Notes: generated by a model not told the origin, from the sequence alone. DNA of 64,000 nucleotides from Magnetospirillum sp. 15-1 (GCF_900184795.1 NZ_FXXN01000024.1:132366-196365), one strand, 5' to 3'. Positions 22,278 through 30,866 are shown, counted from the first letter of the stretch. Numbers and translations are program-made.

Positions 22278-24164
22278 ATGACTTGTGGCTGTCGAGATCA
22301 ACGTGCTGAAATCGGCGACCTTGGTCACCTGCTGGTGCTTGCCAAGTCCCCGGAATGCCAGCACATCATCCAGTCGATCATCGACCACCTTCCGTGCGGC
22401 GTAACGCTGTTCGATCAGAATCTGGAAATGATTGCCTGCAACGGCCTGTTCAGACGGCTGCTGGATTTTCCTGCCACACTGTTTGAAGGCAGCCTGCCTT
22501 CAATGAAATCCCTGGCCCTGTTCAACGCACAACGCGGTGAATATGGCCCAGGTGACCCGGCGGAACTCGCTGGGCAGGTCGTCCAGAGAGCCATGGCTAT
22601 GAAGCCGCACCAATTCGAGCGTATTCGGCCTGATGGAACCATTCTGGAGATTTCAGGCCAGCCACTGCCGAGCGGTGGATTCATAACCCTGTACACGGAC
22701 ATCACTGAACGACGTGAAGCCGAGGAAACCCTACGTGACAAAGAGGGCCTCCTGCGGCTGATTTTCGACAATTCCAGTGTGGCCATTTTTACCATCGATT
22801 CCAGTGGCCGGATTGGTGCGGCCAACCAACGGATGGCGGAAATGTTCATGATGCCATTGGAATCGCTGATTGGCATGGAATACGTTGATCTGGTTGATCC
22901 CGGAGAGCAGGAAGCAGCCCGAAAAAACATGGCTGATCATCTGATCCAGGATCGGCCCAACGTCAACTTGGAGCGGCATTATTGGCGGTCGAATGGTACC
23001 GCATTTTGGGGGCAACTGACTGCCAGTCATATGCCCGCTTACAAAGATGGGCATGCAGGTCTGGTCTGCGTCGTTTCTGATATTACCGAACGCAAGATCG
23101 CGGAACAGCATCTGGCCGAACGCAGCCATGAACTCGAAGTTTTAAACCTGGAACTGACCAAAGCTGTTGAGGCACTTGCCGCATCGAATGCCGAACTTGT
23201 TGCCGCCCGAGAGGAACTGGAGCACTTGGCCCGGCATGACACTCTGACCGGGGCTTGGAGCCGCAGCAGGATCGAAGAATCAGTCCGACAGGAAATGCTC
23301 CGAAATTCGCGATATGGCCATCCTGTTTCACTGATCTTCATTGATCTAGACCACTTCAAGCGGATCAATGACGGCTACGGCCATGCTGTCGGCGACGAAG
23401 TTCTCAAGTCATTTTGCGATATCGCCCAAAAATGTATGCGTTCCACCGATCTACTTGGACGCTGGGGCGGTGAAGAGTTCGTAATCGTCACACCGAACAG
23501 CGGCCTGATGATCGCAATTCTGCTTGCGGAACGAATCCGCAAGGCGGTTATGGCCTACGATTTTCCAGTTGCCGGGCACATTACTGCCAGTTTCGGTGTC
23601 GCTGAATATCGAGAGAACGAAACCTGGGAATCATGGCTTTGCCGTTCTGATGCCGCTCTTTACGCAGCAAAGGAAGGTGGGCGAAATCGAGTTATAACCG
23701 ATGCCTGCGAGGCTGATGAAGCTGATGAGGCCGAGCTTCTCGATCTCTCGTTTCTCCGTCTGGTCTGGCGGAGCACCTATGAGTCTGGCCTTGCCGCAAT
23801 TGATGCACAGCACCGGAACCTATTCGAGCACGCAAACAATCTCCTGACTTCAGTGATTGGCGAACGGCCCAAAGATGAAGTTCTTCCCCAGATTGAATCT
23901 CTTGTGATGGACCTGCTGGAGCATTTCCGGGATGAAGAAGCAGCTTTTCGTTCCATCGGGTATCCAGGAGCAGATGAGCATGCCCAAATCCACCAAGGGC
24001 TAATCGACCGAGCAGGAGAATTGGTGGAAAATTTCGCATCCGGTGAACTGGCCTTGGGCGACCTTTTCAATTTTCTGGCCTACGACGTGGTGGCGAAACA
24101 CATGCTGTCGGAAGATCGAAAGTTCTTTGGGCACCTCCAGGCAGTTCGCGACACGGCGGTATAA
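22278..24164 (+). CDS. PAS-PAS-GGDEF-hemerythrin diguanylate cyclase
   Basis: A 628-residue soluble protein combining two PAS domains (about 30-155 ending LYTDITERREAEE, and 155-280 ending VVSDITERKIAEQ), a coiled coil, a GGDEF domain and a C-terminal hemerythrin domain (about 495-620). The cyclase is intact: GGEEF in RWGGEEFVIV with preceding DLDHFKRIND, so c-di-GMP synthesis is predicted. The hemerythrin domain has DAQHRNLF, HFRDEE, HAQIH and HMLSEDRKF-type ligands, so O2 or NO binding should tune cyclase activity. It is the counterpart of the EAL protein at 5673: one makes, one removes c-di-GMP, each linked to a hemerythrin. A small gene follows 24 bases downstream. Confidence 0.93.
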   Translation: MTCGCRDQRAEIGDLGHLLVLAKSPECQHIIQSIIDHLPCGVTLFDQNLEMIACNGLFRRLLDFPATLFEGSLPSMKSLALFNAQRGEYGPGDPAELAGQVVQRAMAMKPHQFERIRPDGTILEISGQPLPSGGFITLYTDITERREAEETLRDKEGLLRLIFDNSSVAIFTIDSSGRIGAANQRMAEMFMMPLESLIGMEYVDLVDPGEQEAARKNMADHLIQDRPNVNLERHYWRSNGTAFWGQLTASHMPAYKDGHAGLVCVVSDITERKIAEQHLAERSHELEVLNLELTKAVEALAASNAELVAAREELEHLARHDTLTGAWSRSRIEESVRQEMLRNSRYGHPVSLIFIDLDHFKRINDGYGHAVGDEVLKSFCDIAQKCMRSTDLLGRWGGEEFVIVTPNSGLMIAILLAERIRKAVMAYDFPVAGHITASFGVAEYRENETWESWLCRSDAALYAAKEGGRNRVITDACEADEADEAELLDLSFLRLVWRSTYESGLAAIDAQHRNLFEHANNLLTSVIGERPKDEVLPQIESLVMDLLEHFRDEEAAFRSIGYPGADEHAQIHQGLIDRAGELVENFASGELALGDLFNFLAYDVVAKHMLSEDRKFFGHLQAVRDTAV

Positions 24165-24188
24165 TTTCGGGCGTGGGGCTGGGCGATC

Positions 24189-24416
24189 ATGGCGTTATTC
24201 GGACGAAAACCTCCACCCATCCAGGTCGGAGATCGGTTCAAAAAGTCGAACGACCAGACCAGAAAGGTGTGGGAGGTATCTCGGCTTTGGACGGCGGTTG
24301 ATGGCGTGCCACATGCCCGGTTGGTGAACCAGCATGAAACACTGATGGTCTCTATCCGTACCCTGGAAGACCCGGAGTTCTTCGTTGCTGAGCCTGGGAT
24401 TCGGAACGAGCCGTAA
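24189..24416 (+). CDS. Small hypothetical protein (MALFGRK type)
   Basis: A 75-residue protein with an SH3-like short beta-barrel pattern (VGDRFKKSNDQTRKVWEVSRL ends at a strand, then ARLVNQHETLMVSIRTLED). Similar short proteins opening with MALFGRK and containing VGDRF are, as I recall, common in Rhodospirillales, function unknown. A GGGGCTGGG site precedes the ATG. A hairpin follows. A broken copy at 21235 trails the other hemerythrin gene. Confidence 0.65.
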   Translation: MALFGRKPPPIQVGDRFKKSNDQTRKVWEVSRLWTAVDGVPHARLVNQHETLMVSIRTLEDPEFFVAEPGIRNEP

Positions 24417-24424
24417 AGCAGATC

Positions 24425-24456
24425 GGCGGTGGCGAACTGGCGAGAACCCCACCGCC
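24425..24456 (+). terminator. Stem-loop after the MALFGRK-type gene
   Basis: GGCGGTGG (24425-24432) pairs with CCACCGCC (24449-24456); flanking GATC bases on both sides can extend the stem. No T run follows, so it may be a factor-dependent terminator or an mRNA-stabilising end. Confidence 0.45.
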
Positions 24457-24589
24457 GGATCGTACTGGATGGATTTGGGTTACGGGGGAGGGTCCATCCA
24501 GATGTGGCCGCATTGAGAGGATGCCACATTGAAACGCTATCGCATTCGCCCTGTGCCATCAAGACGTACAGGATGAACTTCTCGCCCAT

Positions 24590-24970
24590 ATGGTGAAAAT
24601 CTTGAACGCAAATCCGACTACGGACACCACTTCGGTCACGGTATCAGCAATCCACATCACTCATCTCATGAATGCAGGAAAGCTGCGTGCCTTGGCTGAT
24701 GTTGAAGTCGTCTTCGATGGAGTCGTGATGGTCATTCAAGGTGTCCAAGTTCGAGCGGATGGCAAAAGCACCAAGGTATCCTTGCCGAAATATCGGGCAC
24801 CAGATGGCTCATGGAGGGCCGCAATAATTCTGCCTGATGAAATCAAGGATGCCATTTCGGATACGGTGATTGCTGCGGGATTGGAGGCAGGAATCCTCCG
24901 GGTGAAGGAGGAGTCCGTTGGGGATCGGTGCACAATGGAAGGTGCTAAATCTCCGGACCATTTTGCTTGA
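24590..24970 (+). CDS. SpoVG-like protein
   Basis: A 126-residue protein whose core matches the SpoVG family pattern: KLRALADVEVVFDGVVMVIQ (compare the family's MRAIASITLD strand), a VSLPKYRAPDGSWR segment equivalent to MPSKRTPDGEFRD, and a final helix EIKDAISDTVI. SpoVG proteins are small DNA- and RNA-binding regulators best known from Firmicutes and spirochaetes. The N-terminal 25 residues are extra, and ATG 24668 would give a shorter product closer to family size. The ribosome binding site for 24590 is weak. Role here unknown. Confidence 0.7.
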   Translation: MVKILNANPTTDTTSVTVSAIHITHLMNAGKLRALADVEVVFDGVVMVIQGVQVRADGKSTKVSLPKYRAPDGSWRAAIILPDEIKDAISDTVIAAGLEAGILRVKEESVGDRCTMEGAKSPDHFA

Positions 24971-25030
24971 GGTTGATGAAAGATATAAATCTTTGGTAGC
25001 ATTTGATCGGTGTGAAGGCGGAGGACGGCC

Positions 25031-26128
25031 ATGATTGTTGCAAACACAGGCTGGCCTGATCTCGAACTCCTAAAAGCTGCCCCGATTCTGATCTGGCGTG
25101 CTGGTCTTGATGCCAAATGCAATTGGTTCAACCCCGCTTGGCTCGCCTATACCGGCAGGACAATGGAGCAAGAGATGGGGAACGGATGGGCGGAAGGTGT
25201 CCATCCTGATGATTTTGATCGCTGCTTGAAAATTTATCTTGATGCCTTCGCACTTCGTCAGCCGTTCGACATGGAATACCGCATCAAGCGTGCCTGTGGC
25301 GAATACGGTTGGATCGTAGATTACGGAATCCCAATTCAAAACCAGTCCGGCGAATTTCTCGGGTATGTCGGCTATTGTTTTGATGTCTCTGTCAGACGGG
25401 AGAGCGAAGAAAAACTGGGAATTGCCTGTAAGGATTTGGCGGCATCCAACGCTGAACTTGAGCAATTTGCCTACGTCGCATCCCATGATCTTCGTGAGCC
25501 ACTCCGTATGATCAGCAGCTATGTTGACCTGATTGAACGCCGCTACGGACATCACTTTGACGCAGATGGGCATGAATTTATTGGCTTCGTCCGCGACGGT
25601 GCCCGGCGAATGGATGCGATGGTTCTGGACCTGCTTGCATTCTCCAGAATTGATAGACAGGGAGAACCACTGGTTCCGATGCGGATCGGTGATGCCATTT
25701 CCCGTGCCGTGAGAAATCTTGGGACAGCCATTTCCGAGTGTGATGCACACGTGGTCGTCGATGTGGATGCTTCGCTCATGGTGGTTGGGGATGGCCACCA
25801 ATTAGATCGGCTTTTCCAAAACCTAATTGGGAATGCCATCAAATATCGAAAAGAGGGGATAAGACCACACGTTGTCGTGTCTGTTCATCTCGATAATGAG
25901 AAGGCGACCTTCTCTGTTCAAGATAATGGTATCGGGATCGCACCAGAATACTTCGACCGAATTTTTCTGCTTTTCAAGCGACTTCATACCCGAGAGATAT
26001 ACGAGGGAACAGGGATCGGTCTTTCTGTCTGCAAGAAGATTGTCGAGCGGCACGGGGGCGAGATTTGGGTCGAGCAATCACCTTCAGGCGGCTCGACTTT
26101 CCTGTTTACCTTGCCGATATCTGAGTGA
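25031..26128 (+). CDS. PAS sensor histidine kinase, soluble
   Basis: A 365-residue cytoplasmic kinase: a PAS domain (about 15-130; APILIWRAGLDAKCNWFNPAW, typical of the PAS-3 fold), a HisKA dimerisation domain with SHDLREPLRMISSY containing the phospho-accepting histidine, and an HATPase domain with NLIGNAIKY, DNGIGI and GTGIGLSVCKKIV. It resembles phytochrome-like kinases without the chromophore module. No response-regulator gene is adjacent, so its partner is elsewhere. GGAGGA precedes the ATG closely. Just upstream of the HU-MucR-XRE cluster. Confidence 0.92.
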   Translation: MIVANTGWPDLELLKAAPILIWRAGLDAKCNWFNPAWLAYTGRTMEQEMGNGWAEGVHPDDFDRCLKIYLDAFALRQPFDMEYRIKRACGEYGWIVDYGIPIQNQSGEFLGYVGYCFDVSVRRESEEKLGIACKDLAASNAELEQFAYVASHDLREPLRMISSYVDLIERRYGHHFDADGHEFIGFVRDGARRMDAMVLDLLAFSRIDRQGEPLVPMRIGDAISRAVRNLGTAISECDAHVVVDVDASLMVVGDGHQLDRLFQNLIGNAIKYRKEGIRPHVVVSVHLDNEKATFSVQDNGIGIAPEYFDRIFLLFKRLHTREIYEGTGIGLSVCKKIVERHGGEIWVEQSPSGGSTFLFTLPISE

Positions 26129-26187
26129 ATCCGTTTGATAAATGATGGCTGTTAGTCATTCCGTTTTTGTTTGGTAGGGAGGGGCAC

Positions 26188-26466
26188 ATGAACAAGTCCG
26201 AATTGATCGCCGCCGTCGCCGATGGTGCCAACATGACCAAGGCCGACGCGGCAAGTGCTATCGACGCCGTATTCGAAGCCATCACCGCCGCCATGAAATC
26301 GGGCGATGACGTGCGTCTTGTTGGCTTCGGGTCTTTCTCGGTTTCTGCCCGTCCTGCCCGTCAAGGCAGGAATCCGCAAACTGGCAAGACCCTCACCATC
26401 GCGGCCAGCAAGTCTGCCAAATTTACCGCCGGAAAGACCCTCAAGGACACCATCAATGGCCGATGA
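26188..26466 (+). CDS. HU-family histone-like DNA-binding protein
   Basis: A 92-residue HU/IHF-type protein that bends DNA as a dimer. MNKSELIAAVADGANMTKADA opens the helical body (quoted only to its first turn), and the DNA-gripping arm is GFGSFSVSARPARQGRNPQTG with the conserved proline. ATG 26188 follows GGGAGGGG; the open frame seven codons longer has no such site. The stop overlaps the start of the MucR-like gene by 11 bases. An island-encoded HU close to the integrase could serve as the architectural helper for recombination at the att sites. Confidence 0.92.
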   Translation: MNKSELIAAVADGANMTKADAASAIDAVFEAITAAMKSGDDVRLVGFGSFSVSARPARQGRNPQTGKTLTIAASKSAKFTAGKTLKDTINGR

Positions 26467-26953
26467 CATCAAGGCTCTGACCACCAAGATTGTAGCCGCC
26501 TACCTGGGCAGCAACACCCTGGCGGTCACAGAAATTCCGAACCTGATCAAGTCCGTTTATTCGTCTTTGAAAGCAACCATCACACCGGTTGCAGCACCGA
26601 CTGAAAGCCAGAAGCCTGCCGTATCGATTAAAAGGTCGGTAACGGAGGAATCTGTGATCTGCCTTGAATGTGGAAGTCATCAAAAATTGATGAAGCGTCA
26701 CCTGAATCGGGGGCATGGATTATCCATAGAGGGATACCGCATGAAGTGGGATTTGCCTGCTGATTATCCCATGGTTGCTCCAAACTATGCTGCTCACCGA
26801 TCAAGAATGGCCGTAAAATTTGGGCTTGGAATTTCTCGACATAAACCAAAATCAGAAACGATTCCCGATGCCAGTAGCGACACGGGCGTCGCTCATGACG
26901 CGGCTCCTGCTCATGTTTATCCGACATCAAGATGGGCGAAGCCATCCTCGTAA
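26456..26953 (+). CDS. MucR/Ros-type zinc-finger regulator
   Basis: A 165-residue MucR/Ros family protein, a prokaryotic zinc-finger H-NS-like regulator. The N-terminal oligomerisation region (ALTTKIVAAYLGSN) is followed by the finger ICLECGSHQKLMKRHLNRGH with its two cysteines and two histidines, then the family segment GYRMKWDLPADYPMVAPNYA. The start overlaps the HU gene's end, so they are translated together. MucR proteins silence A+T-rich acquired DNA and regulate surface and motility genes; silencing of the island's own A+T-rich left half is a plausible role. Confidence 0.93.
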   Translation: MADDIKALTTKIVAAYLGSNTLAVTEIPNLIKSVYSSLKATITPVAAPTESQKPAVSIKRSVTEESVICLECGSHQKLMKRHLNRGHGLSIEGYRMKWDLPADYPMVAPNYAAHRSRMAVKFGLGISRHKPKSETIPDASSDTGVAHDAAPAHVYPTSRWAKPSS

Positions 26954-26966
26954 GGAAAAGACCACC

Positions 26967-27473
26967 ATGCCGCCACGTAAGAGTGCCAAGCCCGCAACCG
27001 CCCCCAAGCCTGCCAAGGTCGCCAAGAAGGCTGGTCGGTCCACCCGTGGCCGATTGGACGACGGCAGTGCCAATCCCATTGATGTCCATGTCGGTGCCCG
27101 CATTCGGCTTCGTCGGACCCTGCTTGGCATGAGCCAGGAGAAGCTTGGTGAATGCCTTGGGCTGACCTTCCAGCAGGTCCAGAAATACGAACGTGGGGCC
27201 AATCGGGTCGGAGCATCCAGGCTGTTCGACCTATCCCGTGTTCTGGATGTCCGGGTTGGCTACTTTTTTGAGGAAATCTCTGATACTGCCCAGGCAGCAT
27301 CGCCGGTCGAGGTGATCCGTGGCAATGTCACCAAGGCAATCGATGTCGCTGACGACAATCCCATGACAAAGCGGGAAACCCTCGAATTGGTACGGGCCTA
27401 TTTCAGCATCAATGACCCCAAGGTCCGGGATCAGGTTCTGGCGATGGCAAAGGCTCTGGGCGGTGCCAAATAG
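26967..27473 (+). CDS. XRE-family helix-turn-helix regulator
   Basis: A 168-residue repressor-like protein. A basic alanine/lysine-rich N-terminal tail (about 1-30) precedes a classical XRE domain: GARIRLRRTLLGMSQEKLG with recognition helix QQVQKYERGANRVG, and a C-terminal helical part (RETLELVRAYFSIND). This architecture is widespread in alphaproteobacteria. ATG 26967 is used because AAGGA precedes it, 13 bases after the MucR-like stop. Last gene of the HU-MucR-XRE unit, converging on the integrase: a likely control switch for the island. Confidence 0.9.
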   Translation: MPPRKSAKPATAPKPAKVAKKAGRSTRGRLDDGSANPIDVHVGARIRLRRTLLGMSQEKLGECLGLTFQQVQKYERGANRVGASRLFDLSRVLDVRVGYFFEEISDTAQAASPVEVIRGNVTKAIDVADDNPMTKRETLELVRAYFSINDPKVRDQVLAMAKALGGAK

Positions 27474-27486
27474 TATGGTTAGATTA

Positions 27487-29091
27487 TTATACGGGAAAAA
27501 CTATTTTTTCGATCTCTTGCTTTAAATGGCTTACGGGTATCCCCTTCTTATAGCGTTCATCCGCCGACTTAGACATAGACCAACCTCCCAAGGTCTTTAA
27601 CATTGAGTCTTCCATGACTTGTTCAGCCCGCTGGGCGAAATTATGCCGAAATGAATGCAATGTATGCTGTGGCGATTTGACCGGGGCCAAGATTTCATCA
27701 ATCTGACTTGCCAGAGATGTTAGATAGTTTCCGCTCTTAATTTTTGTCGCATCAAATATCTTCGACTTCCCCCCTGCCCTTCTGGACTCCACGTAATCAA
27801 GAAACCCACGCTCAATTGCCCGAGAGTGTATCGGGACAAATCGCGGCTTCTTATTTTTCACAGTCTTTGACAAGGCTATAAGATGCGACACCCGAATGCT
27901 TGGAGACACATTGAAGCACCACACCCCATCCTCTTGAACAACATCAGTTACATCAAGTTGTGCCAGTTCGTTTCCACGCATCCCATGATACAATGCGAGA
28001 TACGGCAACCAGCCAATCCCATCAAAGTTATATTTACAGTTAAATAGCTTGACCAACATTTCGTCTGGAAAAGCCTCCCGGATTGATTGATACCCACTGT
28101 CGTTCAACTTAATTCTTTCAGCAGGATTCAATGGAACCCAACCATTCACCCTAAAAAACTCAAAAACCGTCCCCATGTTTGTTAGATATTTGTTTATTGT
28201 TGAAATTTTCAAAACACCAAGGCCCTGAATAGCATCAAGCAAGTCATCCTCACCGATTTCATCTTTCTCAGATTCTGACTTTATCTCATCAACCTCCCTC
28301 CTAATAATTTTTGAAATATCTTCATATGTCATTCCAAAAAATGCTGGATTCTCTTTTGCATTTGCTGGCAAATAACGGATTATCTCACGGACTCTAATGA
28401 TATCATCGCGGTTGATGTAGGCGACATTTGTATTGCCCCCGAGAGTCTCCAAAATAACGTCGCATATTGTGCTATAATTTGTGATATTCGACGATGCCAA
28501 TTCTTGCCGCTCAGGATTGCTTTTAAATTTTTCAATTGCGTCTTTAAGAGAGACGATTTTGGCAAGTGGGGCAGCCCTATCGGGGTTTGAATCAATAAAA
28601 TTGCCAGCCGCAATGATGGCGGGATTGAAGTTTAAACTAACCATCATCTCCCGCACCGCCGAACGGGCCGCAGCAATGGCAAGATCGTGGAACTTATTAC
28701 GTAGCTGAGGAGAAAGTTCAACGTATTGGGTTGCTTCGAAATTAGCGATCAAGTCATCAACCGTGCCGCCAATTTTACCGGTTTTAAATTGTATCGAAAG
28801 CCCACCCAAGATGTCGTCAACCCCCATCTCGGAAACTCGACGCCTTGGTGGCTTGGTTCTTTTCCATGCCTCCTCAATGGCCTTTTCGATGGTTAGATGA
28901 ATGCCCGTATAACCGAGCAATGCACGAGATTGTTCGCTGGTACTAAATGACTTTCGAACCCGTCGGCCGAGGAGCCTCCCCTCAAACTCCACCAGCCCGC
29001 GTATCTTTTGGTCAAAATCTCTCTCGTAATGATATACGCCTCGAATTTTGACCAGATAAGGTATTTTTCCTTGGCGGATTCCAGAGGCCAC
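27487..29091 (-). CDS. Island tyrosine integrase
   Basis: A tyrosine-family site-specific recombinase of about 534 residues. Its N-terminal part (LVKIRGVYHYERDF ...) resembles the DUF6538-type start of large island integrases; the catalytic domain has LYHGMRGNELAQL, KTVKNKKPRFVPIH, HTLHSFRHNF and GGWSMSKSADERYKKG, giving the R-K-H-R-(G/W)-Y set with tyrosine nucleophile. The start is uncertain: TTG 29130 and several GTG codons are in frame. GTG 29091 is favoured because GGGGGAAAG lies four bases before it. That site is part of an arm-type repeat, so integrase binding could repress its own synthesis. It is the gene nearest attR. Confidence 0.9.
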   Translation of the reverse strand: MASGIRQGKIPYLVKIRGVYHYERDFDQKIRGLVEFEGRLLGRRVRKSFSTSEQSRALLGYTGIHLTIEKAIEEAWKRTKPPRRRVSEMGVDDILGGLSIQFKTGKIGGTVDDLIANFEATQYVELSPQLRNKFHDLAIAAARSAVREMMVSLNFNPAIIAAGNFIDSNPDRAAPLAKIVSLKDAIEKFKSNPERQELASSNITNYSTICDVILETLGGNTNVAYINRDDIIRVREIIRYLPANAKENPAFFGMTYEDISKIIRREVDEIKSESEKDEIGEDDLLDAIQGLGVLKISTINKYLTNMGTVFEFFRVNGWVPLNPAERIKLNDSGYQSIREAFPDEMLVKLFNCKYNFDGIGWLPYLALYHGMRGNELAQLDVTDVVQEDGVWCFNVSPSIRVSHLIALSKTVKNKKPRFVPIHSRAIERGFLDYVESRRAGGKSKIFDATKIKSGNYLTSLASQIDEILAPVKSPQHTLHSFRHNFAQRAEQVMEDSMLKTLGGWSMSKSADERYKKGIPVSHLKQEIEKIVFPV

Positions 29092-29098
29092 AGCACTT

Positions 29099-29134
29099 TC
29101 CCCCACGTTTCCCCCCACACTATCCCCCAATAAT
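29099..29134 (+). repeat. Right integrase arm-type repeats
   Basis: TCCCCCAC at 29099, CCCCCCAC at 29111 and TCCCCCAA at 29123, again in 12-bp register. The last 8-base motif ends at 29130, 46 bases before the core at 29177, matching the left side. They overlap the 5' end of the integrase reading frame. Confidence 0.7.
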
Positions 29135-29176
29135 TGGCGTATATCAAGGAATTCAATGGGTTGGTTTAGCCGCAGC

Positions 29177-29223
29177 TTTCCTCCCTAAACTCAAGCCGCT
29201 GGGGCAACCCAGCGGCTTTTTTT
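29177..29223 (+). repeat. Right attachment core (attR)
   Basis: A second copy of the sRNA 3' end: TTTCCTCCCT motif, CCGCTGGGG stem and T run. Here the stem gains one extra G-C pair because the base after AGCGG is C. No sRNA promoter precedes it. The chromosome resumes directly after it. Confidence 0.88.
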
Positions 29224-29324
29224 CTCCTCTTGGGGACTGGGCGGGAAAGCAGCATCTCTGGTATATATCGATAGGCTTAGCCCACCCTCCCATTGGCTGC
29301 CGCGATCAAGAGCCACGTTTGAAG

Positions 29325-30809
29325 ATGCTTCCTTTCAACGCTCTCAAACGCCGGAACACCCGCCCCCTGGGACGGCGCATCACCCTTTACACCATCGTCT
29401 TCAGCTCGGTGATCACCCTGATCATCAGCATCCTCCAGCTGACCAACGAGTTCACCGACCGGCAGTCGGCGGTGGAGCGGCAATTGGACGGAATCGACGT
29501 CCTGCTGCCCTCCATTGCCGAAAGCGTCTGGACCTTCAACGAGGCCCAGATCAATCTGGCGCTGCAGGCCTTGACCAGCATGCCCCATGTCCAGGAGGCC
29601 ACCATCGCCACTCCGGAGGGCAAGGTGTGGTCGCGGGGACACAATGTCTCGGCCCACGCCATCGGCCGGACATTCTCCCTGGAACGTCAGACCAGTACCG
29701 GCCGGCAGACCCTGGGCACCCTGGGCGTGGTCGCCGGCATCGACGCCATCTACCTGGCGGTCTTCACCCTGACCGCCGAGATTCTGTACGGCAACGCGAT
29801 CAAGACCTTCCTGGTGGCCGGCTTCATGGGCTGGCTGATCCATATACTGGTGACCAGCCGTCTGGCACCGCTGAAGCGCGAGGTCCAGGGCGTGCTCGAC
29901 GACCTGGGACACCCCGATGCCGGTGATGGAGGTACGCCACCCGGCGATGAACTGGACGCCCTGAAGGGCAGCTTCTCGGACATGGCGACGCGGCTGCGCG
30001 ACGCCATCGGCAGCATGAAGATCGTCGAGGCCAACCTGCAATCCGCCAACGAAAATCTGGATGCACGGGTAAGGGAAAAGACCGTCCAGTTGGAGGAGAG
30101 CAAGAAAAAGGCCGAAAACGCCGCCGAGGCGGTTCTGCGTTCCATGGAGGAGCAAAGAAATTTCCTGTCCATGGTCTCCCACGAGTTCCGCGGCCCGCTC
30201 TCCACCATCGCCGGAGCCGCCCAACTCATCGCCATCTATGGGCGCGACCACGAGGAACTGGGGGAAGAGGTGGCGAAGATTCACCGTGCCCTCGGACGGA
30301 TGTCGAACCTGATCAACGAGTACCTCAACGAGGAACGCCTGGATTCATCGGTCTGCCCGCTCGACGCCAAACGGTTCGATTTGGGCCCCCTGGTGGAGGA
30401 AGCCTACTCGGCCGATCTGTTCTCCGCCGACGCCCGCTGCCTGGACATGGACATGGAGCCGGGCGTGTCGGTGACCGGCGACCGCAATCTGCTGGCCATC
30501 GCCATTTCCAATCTCGTCGACAATGCGCTGAAGTTCTCTCCCGCCCACAGTCCGGTCCGCGTGACCATGCGTCGCCACCTCGATCAGGCCGAGATCGTCA
30601 TCCGCGACCGGGGGCCGGGAATTCCGGCCGACGAACACGACAAGATCTTCGCGAAATACTACCGCTCCACCCGGACCGACCGGGTCTGCGGCGTCGGTCT
30701 GGGCCTGTATTTGGTCAAGCGGATCGTCGACCTGCATGCCGGCACCATAGCCGTCCAGAGCGATGCCGCCGGCGGCACCGCCTTCACCCTGCGGCTGCCC
30801 CTGGGCTGA
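29325..30809 (+). CDS. Membrane sensor histidine kinase
   Basis: A kinase of about 494 residues. Two membrane segments (about 20-40 and 138-172) flank a small periplasmic sensor region with SIAESVWTFNEAQINLAL, a pattern seen in several sensor kinases of unknown ligand. A coiled coil leads to HisKA (FLSMVSHEFRGPLSTI) and an HATPase domain (NLVDNALKFS, DRGPGIP, GVGLGLYLVKRIV). ATG 29325 is chosen; TTG 29319 is two codons upstream. First chromosomal gene after the island and 57 bases before a response regulator, its probable partner. Confidence 0.9.
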   Translation: MLPFNALKRRNTRPLGRRITLYTIVFSSVITLIISILQLTNEFTDRQSAVERQLDGIDVLLPSIAESVWTFNEAQINLALQALTSMPHVQEATIATPEGKVWSRGHNVSAHAIGRTFSLERQTSTGRQTLGTLGVVAGIDAIYLAVFTLTAEILYGNAIKTFLVAGFMGWLIHILVTSRLAPLKREVQGVLDDLGHPDAGDGGTPPGDELDALKGSFSDMATRLRDAIGSMKIVEANLQSANENLDARVREKTVQLEESKKKAENAAEAVLRSMEEQRNFLSMVSHEFRGPLSTIAGAAQLIAIYGRDHEELGEEVAKIHRALGRMSNLINEYLNEERLDSSVCPLDAKRFDLGPLVEEAYSADLFSADARCLDMDMEPGVSVTGDRNLLAIAISNLVDNALKFSPAHSPVRVTMRRHLDQAEIVIRDRGPGIPADEHDKIFAKYYRSTRTDRVCGVGLGLYLVKRIVDLHAGTIAVQSDAAGGTAFTLRLPLG

Positions 30810-30866
30810 CGGTTGCAGCCGGCGGGAACCCCGCCCATACTCGACGCATAGCGTTCGGGGCCGACC

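Larger units (their letters stand above)
1512..29223. mobile_element. Genomic island integrated at an sRNA 3' end, about 27.7 kb
   Basis: The element is bounded by 47-bp direct repeats (46 identical) at 1512-1558 and 29177-29223, has a tyrosine integrase gene next to its right end, and carries three 12-bp-phased C-rich repeats just inside both ends at equal distance from the core. Much of its content is visibly richer in A and T than the flanks, most strongly 2.3-7.6 kb. No capsid, tail, relaxase or type IV secretion genes are recognisable, so it is an integrative island whose transfer would depend on a helper, or a decayed larger element. Cargo is mainly signalling, DNA-modification, SOS polymerase and regulator genes plus several orphan proteins. 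Confidence 0.88.
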
